NCBI GenBank assembly: GCA_023420935.1
Contig: JAEZUR010000055.1
Span: 1-13,552, forward strand
Length of the DNA stretch: 13,552 nucleotides
Direction of reading: 5' to 3'
Origin: Bacillota bacterium
GTDB taxonomy: Bacteria > Bacillota > Clostridia > Lachnospirales > Lachnospiraceae
The translations under genes and the position numbers were made by a program. Under the pieces are notes generated by a model. The model was not told the DNA's origin. It saw nothing but the letters and a program-made list of their open reading frames with translations, and did not search any database. Shown here piece after piece: positions 7,042 to 13,552 of this stretch (the first letter of the stretch is position 1; each line of letters starts with the position of its first letter).

Positions 7042-7257
7042 CGACATGAAACTAGATATATTTACTAATAATATCAGAAAAGGATTGTGATAAGGATGGG
7101 GCTAGAATAGACAATATTAAATTATTTATTGTTAAAATGTATAGCGTGATTTATCGACTCCGTTGCTATTAGAGATGATAGCTTAAAAAGAGTAAACGAA
7201 GGTTGAGTAGTCTCGCAAAGATGACGCTCATGGTTTGAAAATCAGGAGGACGATAAT
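7042..7257 (+). promoter_or_regulatory. Long leuA 5' leader, possibly an attenuator
   Basis: The leader has stop codons in all frames and holds no large ORF. A 7-bp stem with a GAGA loop forms at 7165-7182 (GCTATTA with TGATAGC). The same GCTAT can instead pair with ATAGC at 7141-7145, so two pairings exclude each other. AGCGTGAT (7143-7150) can also pair, with one mismatch, with ATGACGCT (7221-7228) near the RBS (AGGAGG 7244-7249). The short ORF at 7046-7090 (14 codons, starting MKLDIF) has only two leucine codons and is a weak leader peptide. I see no T-box consensus (AGGGTGG..ACC) and no T-run terminator. Any regulatory function is inference. Confidence 0.35.
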
Positions 7258-8922
7258 ATGTTAAATTATAAAAGATATAGAAAAGCACCAGTCGTAGAAT
7301 TAAGAGATAGACAATGGCCTAACCGTGAAATAGAGAAAGCACCTATTTGGTGTAGTGTGGATTTAAGGGATGGTAATCAGGCCTTAATAGAGCCAATGGT
7401 TGTAGAAGAGAAAATTGAATTTTTCAATCTATTAGTAAAATTGGGATTTAAAGAGATTGAAATTGGTTTCCCATCTGCTTCGGCTATTGAATTTGATTTC
7501 TTAAGACAATTAGTAGATAGAAAACTAATACCTGATGATGTTATGGTTCAGGTTTTAGTTCAATGTAGAGAACACTTAATTGCAAGAACATTTGAAGCTT
7601 TAGAAGGAATTAAGACGGCAATTGTACATATTTATAACTCTACTTCTACGCTACAAAGAGATGTAGTATTTGGAAAAGGTAGAGATGAAATTAAACAGAT
7701 TGCAATAGAAGGAACTGAGTTAGTTAAAAAGTATGCCAAGGATTTCCCAGGCAAAATTATCTTAGAGTATTCTCCAGAGAGCTTTACTGGAACTGAGCTT
7801 GATTATGCCTTAGAGGTTTGTGAAGCAGTTGCAGATACTTGGGGAGCTACCAAAGACAATAAAGTGATATTCAATTTACCAGCCACTGTTGAAATGAATA
7901 CTCCGAATGTTTACGCTGATCAGATTGAATGGATGCATAGAAACTTTAAAAATAGAGATGCAGTTATATTAAGTATTCACCCACATAACGATAGAGGAAC
8001 TGCAGTAGCGGCAGCAGAACTTGCTATGCTTGCAGGTTGCGATCGTGTGGAAGGTACTTTATTTGGTAATGGAGAAAGAACTGGAAATGTTGATATCTTA
8101 AACATTGCTTACAATATGTTTTCACAGGGTATTAATCCAGAATTAGATGTTGAAAATGTAAATGAAATTATAGATGTATATGAACGTTGTAATAAGATAC
8201 CTGTTCATATCAGACACCCATATGCAGGTAAGTTAGTATTTACAGCATTCTCAGGATCACATCAGGATGCCATTAATAAAGGTGTCAAAGCAATGACAGA
8301 TCGTAATCAAACATACTGGGAAGTACCGTATCTTCCGATTGATCCAGCTGATGTTGGAAGACAGTATGAACCAATTGTACGCATTAACAGTCAATCCGGT
8401 AAGGGTGGAGTTGCATTTGTTATGGATACCTATTTTGGATTCAAACTTCCAAAAGGAATGCACAAAGAATTTGCTGACATTATTCAGAAAATATCTGAAA
8501 AACAAGGTGAAGTTGCGCCAGATCAGATTATGGAAGAATTCCGCTCCAACTATCTTGATAAAAAAGAACCATTACACTTTAGAAAGTGTATGATAGAAGA
8601 TTTATCTGATACCGATGATGCTTATGATACAAAGGCAAATGTAACCTACACTAATAATGGAGTAGAGAAGAAATTTGTTGCTACAGGAAGTGGTCCTATT
8701 GATGCAGTTCAAGCAGGATTACAGGAAGAACTTAATATGAGAGTCAAGGTACTTGATTACTCAGAGCATGCATTAGGGCAAGGCTCCAATGCTCAGGCAG
8801 CTGCGTACATTCATATGATGAATATGGATACCAACCAGGTAACATACGGAGTTGGTGTAAGTTCTAATATTACAAGGGCATCCATTCGCGCTATCTTTAG
8901 TGCAATGAATCGATTAAGATAA
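7258..8922 (+). CDS. leuA: 2-isopropylmalate synthase LeuA (long form)
   Basis: This cytoplasmic enzyme joins acetyl-CoA and 2-oxoisovalerate to form 2-isopropylmalate, the committed step of leucine synthesis. The 554-residue length and the early WPNREIEKAPIWCSVDLRDGNQ match the long, yeast-like class. The TIM barrel (about 30-300) carries the RDGNQ motif, the metal-binding SIHPHNDRG (His241, His243) and GNGERTGN (270-277). After a linker, the C-terminal dimeric allosteric domain (about 430-550) is present, ending in the expected SSNITRASIRAIFSA, so leucine feedback inhibition is likely. The start ATG 7258 follows AGGAGG at 7244-7249. It has its own strong promoter. No other leucine or isoleucine/valine genes are adjacent, and it leads after only 37 bases into tagG. 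Confidence 0.96.
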   Translation: MLNYKRYRKAPVVELRDRQWPNREIEKAPIWCSVDLRDGNQALIEPMVVEEKIEFFNLLVKLGFKEIEIGFPSASAIEFDFLRQLVDRKLIPDDVMVQVLVQCREHLIARTFEALEGIKTAIVHIYNSTSTLQRDVVFGKGRDEIKQIAIEGTELVKKYAKDFPGKIILEYSPESFTGTELDYALEVCEAVADTWGATKDNKVIFNLPATVEMNTPNVYADQIEWMHRNFKNRDAVILSIHPHNDRGTAVAAAELAMLAGCDRVEGTLFGNGERTGNVDILNIAYNMFSQGINPELDVENVNEIIDVYERCNKIPVHIRHPYAGKLVFTAFSGSHQDAINKGVKAMTDRNQTYWEVPYLPIDPADVGRQYEPIVRINSQSGKGGVAFVMDTYFGFKLPKGMHKEFADIIQKISEKQGEVAPDQIMEEFRSNYLDKKEPLHFRKCMIEDLSDTDDAYDTKANVTYTNNGVEKKFVATGSGPIDAVQAGLQEELNMRVKVLDYSEHALGQGSNAQAAAYIHMMNMDTNQVTYGVGVSSNITRASIRAIFSAMNRLR

Positions 8923-8959
8923 AGTATGTAAAGCCCTATGAAGATATCAGGAGGATGTT

Positions 8960-9739
8960 TTGAAAACACACATCAGCAATTTTAATAAGTATAGATTTTT
9001 GTTATTTGAGCTAGTAAAAAAAGATATTAAATTAAAATATAGAAGATCATATTTGGGTATCATGTGGACTTTATTAGAACCGCTACTCACAACAGTTGTT
9101 CTAACATTAATTTTTGGTATTATATTTGAAAGAAGTAATGACCCAACGTTCCCAGTATATATCTTAAGTGGTAGACTAATTTATTCTTTTTTTGCTGAAT
9201 CAACAAAAGCTGCGATGAGATCAATTAGAAAAAATGCCGGTATGATTAAGAAGGTTTATGTACCAAAATACATCTATCCATTAGCTAGTGTGATATCTAC
9301 TTATGTTATATTTTTATTATCTTTAATTGTGTTAGCAGGCGCTATATTATTTTTTAGAGTTGATATAACAATTTACTTATTGCAAATGATTATACCTCTT
9401 ACCATTTTGTTTATTATGGCACTTGGCACGGGGTTAATATTATCTACCTTAGCAGTGTTTTTTAGGGATTTAGAATACTTATGGGGCGTTTTATTGATGC
9501 TTATCATGTATGGTTGTGCTATTTTTTATCCAGTAGATGGAAAAAATGCAATGCTCTTACCATATTTAAAGTTAAATCCGCTGTTTGCAATTATATATAA
9601 TTTTAGAAATGCAATTTTGGATCATCAAGTACTAGACACATTTACCTTGGTGTATTCCTTTTCATTTAGTGTGGTTACCTTAATCGTTGGGTTATTTATC
9701 TTCTATAAAAATCAAGATAAATTCATACTAAACATATAG
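8960..9739 (+). CDS. tagG: Teichoic acid / polysaccharide ABC exporter permease (TagG type)
   Basis: A 259-residue ABC-2 type membrane subunit with six hydrophobic segments (about 34-56, 65-80, 107-131, 139-165, 173-192, 229-249). The family hallmark follows an amphipathic N-terminal helix: LKYRRSYLGIMWTLLEP, the [KR]xRxSxLGxxWxxLxP pattern of TagG/Wzm/KpsM permeases. With TagH it would flip lipid-linked polyglycerol phosphate across the membrane. The start is a TTG at 8960 behind AGGAGG at 8949-8954; the ATG at 8955 is out of frame and stops at once. Length is typical. It is followed 13 bases later by the ATPase gene. Wall teichoic acid as substrate rests on the tagF/tagD neighbours; an O-polysaccharide-like glycan would be the alternative. 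Confidence 0.9.
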   Translation: MKTHISNFNKYRFLLFELVKKDIKLKYRRSYLGIMWTLLEPLLTTVVLTLIFGIIFERSNDPTFPVYILSGRLIYSFFAESTKAAMRSIRKNAGMIKKVYVPKYIYPLASVISTYVIFLLSLIVLAGAILFFRVDITIYLLQMIIPLTILFIMALGTGLILSTLAVFFRDLEYLWGVLLMLIMYGCAIFYPVDGKNAMLLPYLKLNPLFAIIYNFRNAILDHQVLDTFTLVYSFSFSVVTLIVGLFIFYKNQDKFILNI

Positions 9740-9752
9740 TAGGAGGTTTGCT

Positions 9753-10493
9753 GTGGGTAAAGTGGTATTAAAAGTAAATAAAGTCAGTATGAGATTTAAT
9801 CTAAGTGCCGAAAAAGTAGATAATATAAAAGAATTTGTAATTAAAACATTGAAAAGACAAATCAGATTTCAAGAGTTTTGGGCACTGAAGGATGTCAATT
9901 TTCAATTGGAAGAAGGCGAACGATTAGGAATATTAGGATTTAATGGTGCCGGTAAAAGTACCTTACTTAAGGTGATTGCTGGGGTATTAAAGCCAACCGA
10001 AGGTTCTGTTGTGGCAAAAGGTAAAATTGTGCCATTGCTAGAGTTAGGTGCGGGCTTCGACCAGCAATATACCGGTGCTGAAAATATATTTTTATATGGA
10101 GCAATCCTTGGTTACTCCAAAGAGTTTATTAATGAAAAGTACAATGAGATTGTTGAATTCTCGGAACTCGGAGATTTTATTAACGTACCAATTAAAAATT
10201 ATTCTTCTGGTATGAAAGCTAGATTAGGCTTTTCGATTGCTACAGTAGTGGAGCCGGATATCTTGATTTTAGATGAAGTATTATCCGTTGGAGATGCGAA
10301 GTTTAAGAAGAAAAGTGAGAAAAAGATACGAGATATGTTTGACCGCGGAGTAACGGTACTTTTTGTATCCCATTCCTTAGAGCAGGTAAAGCGTCTATGT
10401 AATAAAGCGATTCTGCTAGAACATGGACAAGTAATTGCGCACGGTTCCGTAGAGGACGTAAGTGAGATTTATGAGAAAAAAATGAATGGTTAA
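9753..10493 (+). CDS. tagH: Teichoic acid / polysaccharide ABC exporter ATPase (TagH type)
   Basis: A 246-residue ATPase powering the TagG channel. All motifs are intact: Walker A GFNGAGKST (62-70), a signature helix YSSGMKARLGF beginning at Tyr150, Walker B ILILDE with D174/E175 followed by the D-loop VGD, and the switch histidine H207 (FVSHS). The 40 residues before the ATPase core, including MRFNL and the KEFVIKTLKRQ stretch ahead of FWALKDVNF, are typical of the TagH/RfbE/Wzt exporter branch. It lacks the C-terminal extension seen in longer family members such as Bacillus subtilis TagH, so it is a minimal version without a visible substrate-recognition domain. The GTG start at 9753 has AGGAGGT at 9741-9747. 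Confidence 0.92.
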   Translation: MGKVVLKVNKVSMRFNLSAEKVDNIKEFVIKTLKRQIRFQEFWALKDVNFQLEEGERLGILGFNGAGKSTLLKVIAGVLKPTEGSVVAKGKIVPLLELGAGFDQQYTGAENIFLYGAILGYSKEFINEKYNEIVEFSELGDFINVPIKNYSSGMKARLGFSIATVVEPDILILDEVLSVGDAKFKKKSEKKIRDMFDRGVTVLFVSHSLEQVKRLCNKAILLEHGQVIAHGSVEDVSEIYEKKMNG

Positions 10494-10507
10494 AGAGATT
10501 AACCTGC

Positions 10508-10530
10508 GTATACTTAGGTATACTTATAAA
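10508..10530 (+). promoter_or_regulatory. Tandem GTATACTTA repeats ahead of tagF/tagB (possible promoter or binding site)
   Basis: GTATACTTA occurs at 10508-10516 and again at 10518-10526, a 10-bp period, i.e. one helical turn. Each copy contains TATACT, a plausible -10, and TATAAA follows at 10525-10530. I find no good -35 at 16-18 bp from any of them. It may be a weak internal promoter or a protein-binding repeat in the 83-base tagH-tagF gap. Confidence 0.3.
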
Positions 10531-10576
10531 ATACATGTCAGGGAGAACTTGTATTTACAAGGTGAAAGGAATTAAT

Positions 10577-11794
10577 ATGTTTAATAAAAGTAGAGCAAAA
10601 ATAAGTAAATCAGTAAGGGCTAAAAAAGAAAATATAAAGAAGAGTATTTATAAAAATGTATATCAATCACAAACAATTGATCCTAATTTAATTTTGTTTG
10701 AAAGTGGTTTAGGTAGAAATTATACTGGTAATCCCAAAGCTATCTATGAACAATTGCTAGCAGCAGGTTTAGATAAAAAATATACAATTTACTGGGTATT
10801 TGAAGATACAAGTATTGTAATTCCAGGACAAGCAGGTAAAGTGGTTCGAGGAAGTTTACAACATTTAAAATTATTAAGTCGAGCACAGATGTGGATCTTT
10901 GATACAAGACAACCAAACTTTATTGTAAAAAATCCAAAAACTCATTATATTATGACATGGCATGGAACTCCACTTAAAAAGTTGGCACTTGATTTAGATG
11001 ATGTGCAAATGGCTGGTAATAACGGGATTGAATCCTATAAGGCTAACTTTTGGAATGATACAAGAAGCTGGGACTATCTCATTGCTCAGAATGAATATTC
11101 ATCCAAAATTTTTGAGGATTGCTTTGATTTTAGAAAAACCATGCTAGATATTGGGTATCCTAGAAATGATAAATTAGTGAACTGTAACAATAAAGAATAT
11201 ATTGATAAGATTAAGACAAAACATGGTATTCCAAAGGATAAGAAAGTAGTATTATATGCTCCAACCTGGAGAGACTATGAATCAAAGGGACGTGGTAAAT
11301 ATATCTTCAATCCTCAATTGAACTTTGATATATTAAAACGTGCACTAAAGGATGAGTATGTCTTTATCGTTAAATATCATTATTTAATCGCTTCAAGTAT
11401 TGATTGGAGAAGATTTGAAGGTTTCATATATGATATCAATGAGGACATTGCAGATTTATATTTAATGTCTGATATCATGATGACAGACTATTCTTCTGTT
11501 ATGTTTGACTATAGTGTATTAGGACGTCCAATGATTTTCTATACCTACGATTTAAATACCTATGGAGACAACCGAGGATTTTATTTTGACTTTATTGGTG
11601 AAGTACCAGGACCATTTGCTTACAATACCAATGAGTTGATTGAAATATTAAATGGTGGTACAGATTTTAGTGAATATAAAGAGAAATATCATGCGTTCCA
11701 GAAGAAATTTAATTCCTGGGATGATGGTAAAGCTTCTGAGAAGGTTGTAAAACTTATCTCTGATATCATGGAACATCCAGAAATAAATAAGTAA
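10577..11794 (+). CDS. CDP-glycerol glycerophosphotransferase (TagF/TagB family)
   Basis: A 405-residue enzyme that transfers glycerol phosphate from CDP-glycerol to a lipid-linked teichoic acid chain at the inner membrane face. The family motifs are present: an acceptor-side LFESGLGRNYTGNPKAIYE near the N-terminus; TWHGTP with His129, corresponding to the first catalytic histidine; YAPTWRD beginning at Tyr227; KYHYL with His268, in the place of the second histidine; and TDYSSVMFDY with Asp304 for the CDP-glycerol phosphates. The very basic first 40 residues (many K/R) could contact membrane lipid. The size is that of TagB (primase) or of the catalytic core of TagF (polymerase, usually longer), and sequence alone does not separate the two. 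The start ATG 10577 follows AAAGGA at 10565-10570; an in-frame ATG at 10535 has no RBS. Confidence 0.9.
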   Translation: MFNKSRAKISKSVRAKKENIKKSIYKNVYQSQTIDPNLILFESGLGRNYTGNPKAIYEQLLAAGLDKKYTIYWVFEDTSIVIPGQAGKVVRGSLQHLKLLSRAQMWIFDTRQPNFIVKNPKTHYIMTWHGTPLKKLALDLDDVQMAGNNGIESYKANFWNDTRSWDYLIAQNEYSSKIFEDCFDFRKTMLDIGYPRNDKLVNCNNKEYIDKIKTKHGIPKDKKVVLYAPTWRDYESKGRGKYIFNPQLNFDILKRALKDEYVFIVKYHYLIASSIDWRRFEGFIYDINEDIADLYLMSDIMMTDYSSVMFDYSVLGRPMIFYTYDLNTYGDNRGFYFDFIGEVPGPFAYNTNELIEILNGGTDFSEYKEKYHAFQKKFNSWDDGKASEKVVKLISDIMEHPEINK

Positions 11795-11825
11795 GTAAAC
11801 TAACACACAAAGGAAGAGATATGAG

Positions 11826-12221
11826 ATGAAAAAAGTAATTACCTATGGAACTTATGATTTATTACATGTTGGACATATTAATTTACTAAAAAGAGCAAAA
11901 GAACTAGGTGATTATCTAGTAGTAGTATTGTCATCGGATGAATTTAATGAGTTAAAACATAAAACGGCTTATCACTCCTATAGTGATCGAAAAGAAATAT
12001 TAGAAGCCATTAAATATGTGGATGAAGTATTACCAGAATATACTTGGGAACAGAAGATTAGTGATGTGGTAGATAACCAGATTGATGTTTTTGTTATGGG
12101 TAACGATTGGGAAGGCCAATTTGACTTTTTAAAGGATTACTGTGAAGTAGTTTACCTCCCTAGAACACAAGGTATTTCAACTACAAAGATTAAGAATGAC
12201 TTGAATTTAGGTAATAAATAG
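11826..12221 (+). CDS. tagD: Glycerol-3-phosphate cytidylyltransferase TagD
   Basis: A 131-residue cytoplasmic enzyme that makes CDP-glycerol from CTP and sn-glycerol 3-phosphate, supplying the glycerophosphotransferases on either side. The nucleotidyltransferase signature is complete: the N-terminal TYGTYDLLHVGH with the HxGH pair His14/His17, the central SDEFNELKHK, the MGNDWEG stretch, and the C-terminal RTQGISTTKIK beginning at Arg113. Length equals that of well-studied TagD/GCT enzymes. AGGAAGAG at 11811-11818 precedes ATG 11826, 31 bases after the previous stop. It is the last gene before a strong terminator, closing the tagG-tagH-tagF/B-tagD unit. Confidence 0.96.
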   Translation: MKKVITYGTYDLLHVGHINLLKRAKELGDYLVVVLSSDEFNELKHKTAYHSYSDRKEILEAIKYVDEVLPEYTWEQKISDVVDNQIDVFVMGNDWEGQFDFLKDYCEVVYLPRTQGISTTKIKNDLNLGNK

Positions 12222-12250
12222 ATTCCGTCAGAACATATATAAATTAATTA

Positions 12251-12278
12251 GGGTATCTCTGGGGAGGTATCCTTTTTT
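12251..12278 (+). terminator. Rho-independent terminator after tagD
   Basis: A 9-bp stem, GGGTATCTC paired with GAGGTATCC (two G-U pairs), encloses a 4-base loop TGGG at 12251-12272 and is followed by six T's at 12273-12278. It lies 29 bases after the tagD stop and ends the tag transcript. Confidence 0.9.
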
Positions 12279-12309
12279 CAGAAATACCAAATGAGAAGGA
12301 TTTGTTTGG

Positions 12310-12330
12310 GCGCAAGTTTATATGCGCAAG
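12310..12330 (+). repeat. GCGCAAG direct repeat / GCGCA-TGCGC dyad in HAD gene leader
   Basis: GCGCAAG occurs at 12310-12316 and 12324-12330, and GCGCA (12310-12314) is also inverted to TGCGC (12323-12327) around 8 AT-rich bases. It stands between the tagD terminator and the next gene's RBS. It could be a regulatory site or a weak hairpin; no convincing -35/-10 pair was found around it. Confidence 0.25.
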
Positions 12331-12353
12331 AACAGCACAGAGAAGAGGTAATT

Positions 12354-13160
12354 ATGGAGTTAATAACAAAAGCAATTAAGAACAAAAAGTTATTTTTGTT
12401 GGATATAGATGGAACGATTTCTCTAGATAGTACTTTAATCGATGGGACAATGGATTTTGTAAAGCATGTAAATGCTATCCAAGGGAAATATATTTTTATC
12501 ACGAATAATTCAACAAAAAGTATTGAAGATTATGTTGTGAAGTTTACAAACCTGGGAATACCAGTAGACGAAAGTAGTTTTCTAACTTCTTCCTTTGCTA
12601 CTGCATTATATCTGAAAGAAAAATATCAAGAACAATTATTATTCGTATTGGGAACAAAGTCCTTTGAACTGGAATTACAGAACTTTGGGTTAAATATAAC
12701 AAATGAAGTAGTACCAGGAATCGTAGCTGCGGTGGTTGGATTTGATAATGAACTAAACTATGAGAAGATTATGAAGATATGCCAACTTCTTCAGACCACA
12801 TCGGTTGATTATATTGCGACGAATCCAGATTTAGCTTGTCCTGTAGGATTTGGCTATATTCCTGATTGCGGCGCAATCTGCGATATGATTGAGAAAGCAG
12901 TAAAGAAGCAACCATATTATGTTGGCAAACCAAATAGAAGTATGGTAGATCTGTCCATTGCCAGTACAGGATTTACCAGGGAAGAAACACTTGTAATAGG
13001 AGATCGGTTGTACACAGATATCGCGTGTGGTATTAACGGGGAAGTGGATACTGCGTTGGTATTTACTGGAGAAGCGAAGTTAGCGGATTTAGAAACCACA
13101 GAATTTAAACCGACTTATTATTGCAATTCAATGAGGGATATCTATGAAAATCTTATTTAA
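12354..13160 (+). CDS. HAD-superfamily phosphatase, NagD / PGP-like
   Basis: A 268-residue cytoplasmic hydrolase of the HAD superfamily with a type IIA-style cap. Motif I is LLDIDGT (nucleophile D17, acid D19), motif II is ITNNST (Thr50), motif III is GKP (Lys192) and motif IV is GDRLYTD (D217, D222). The ATNPD motif (155-159) in the cap is typical of the NagD / phosphoglycolate and p-nitrophenyl phosphatase branch. Substrate is not readable. Its place between tagD and a second glycerophosphotransferase, and its 17-base overlap with the latter, suggest a glycerol-phosphate-type substrate, but that is inference. Start ATG 12354 has AAGAGG at 12343-12348 and puts motif I 17 residues in, as usual; the in-frame ATG at 12291 lacks an RBS. 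Confidence 0.9.
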   Translation: MELITKAIKNKKLFLLDIDGTISLDSTLIDGTMDFVKHVNAIQGKYIFITNNSTKSIEDYVVKFTNLGIPVDESSFLTSSFATALYLKEKYQEQLLFVLGTKSFELELQNFGLNITNEVVPGIVAAVVGFDNELNYEKIMKICQLLQTTSVDYIATNPDLACPVGFGYIPDCGAICDMIEKAVKKQPYYVGKPNRSMVDLSIASTGFTREETLVIGDRLYTDIACGINGEVDTALVFTGEAKLADLETTEFKPTYYCNSMRDIYENLI

Positions 13161-13552
13161 ACTAATTGCAAAGAAGATCATGCTATTGTTCTACCATTTC
13201 TTCTTAATGATCTTTAAGATAAAAGAGGATGTTATCATTTTTGAAAGTAGCATTGGTAGAAATTATTCGGGAAATCCAAGAGCAATCTATGAAGAAATGG
13301 TGCGCATGGGATTGGATAAACAGTATAACTGTTACTATATCTTTGAAAACACGAATACGGAGATTCCTGGCAGTGCATATAAGATTAAAAAGAATAGATT
13401 AAAATACTTTTATATTATGGCAATTGCAGGTGTTTGGGTAAGTGATTCCAGATTTCAAACATTTATTAAGAAAAGAAGTGGTGTAACCTATATTCAGACT
13501 TGGCATGGGACACCATTAAAAAAACTGGCTTTGGATATGGATGATGTTAGCA
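13144..13552 (+). CDS. CDP-glycerol glycerophosphotransferase (TagB/TagF family), 5' part
   Basis: Translation from ATG 13144 is open to the window end, giving 136 codons of an incomplete gene. The product begins with a hydrophobic, lysine-flanked helix (KILFKLIAKKIMLLFYHFF, about residues 2-20) that could anchor it to the membrane. The same sequence landmarks as the gene at 10577 follow: IIFESSIGRNYSGNPRAIYE and, near the cut, QTWHGTPLKKLALDMDDV with the catalytic histidine. The two proteins are clearly paralogous, but this one has a hydrophobic rather than a basic N-terminus and lacks the long leader. GAGGGA at 13133-13138 is its RBS, and it overlaps the phosphatase gene by 17 bases. One paralogue may prime and the other extend the chain; which does which is not decidable here. 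Confidence 0.9.
   Translation, partial: MKILFKLIAKKIMLLFYHFFLMIFKIKEDVIIFESSIGRNYSGNPRAIYEEMVRMGLDKQYNCYYIFENTNTEIPGSAYKIKKNRLKYFYIMAIAGVWVSDSRFQTFIKKRSGVTYIQTWHGTPLKKLALDMDDVS

Noticed and set aside
7042..7257. T-box leader for leuA
   Set aside because: No AGGGTGG..ACC motif and no terminator hairpin with T-run could be found.
1..13552. CRISPR arrays, tRNA or rRNA genes, complete insertion sequences with transposase
   Set aside because: Looked for on both strands by eye; no regularly spaced repeats, cloverleaf or ribosomal signature, or transposase-like ORF was seen.

Overview
The window is low-GC, densely packed bacterial DNA with nearly every gene on the + strand, strong AGGAGG-type ribosome binding sites and a few GTG/TTG starts. 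The CdaA/YbbR pair, the long LeuA, the teichoic-acid-type genes and a chemoreceptor with no accompanying CheA point to a Firmicute. A member of the Clostridia, most likely Lachnospiraceae (Clostridium phytofermentans-like), is my inference from gene content; no taxonomic marker gene is present.

Layout. (1) 1-2571: the 3' end of a lemA-family gene, a stand-alone cheY overlapping it by one base, and a complete methyl-accepting chemotaxis receptor. (2) 2572-2985: a 400-base gap holding a small dyad, then a GC-richer imperfect palindrome of about 195 bp (2712-2906) flanked by an 8-bp direct repeat, which looks like a non-autonomous mobile element, then an extended -10 promoter. (3) 3012-7017: a tight five-gene operon encoding two uncharacterised membrane proteins, the diadenylate cyclase CdaA, its YbbR/CdaR partner and an HPr-type phosphocarrier. 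The usual glmM partner is not there. (4) 7007-8922: a near-consensus promoter overlapping the end of the HPr gene, a leader of about 215 nt, and leuA (2-isopropylmalate synthase, long form). (5) 8960-12278: tagG-tagH-tagF/B-tagD, a set for making CDP-glycerol, assembling polyglycerol-phosphate and exporting it, closed by a clear intrinsic terminator. No terminator separates leuA from tagG. (6) 12354-13552: a NagD-type HAD phosphatase overlapping a second, window-truncated CDP-glycerol glycerophosphotransferase.

How they fit together. TagD makes CDP-glycerol, the two TagB/TagF-like enzymes transfer glycerol phosphate onto a lipid-linked acceptor, and TagG/TagH export the product. CdaA makes c-di-AMP, and YbbR is its likely extracytoplasmic regulator. 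The two small-to-mid-size membrane proteins ahead of cdaA are the least understood genes here and the best candidates for a new c-di-AMP-linked component. The palindromic element just upstream of their promoter is the most unusual piece of non-coding DNA.
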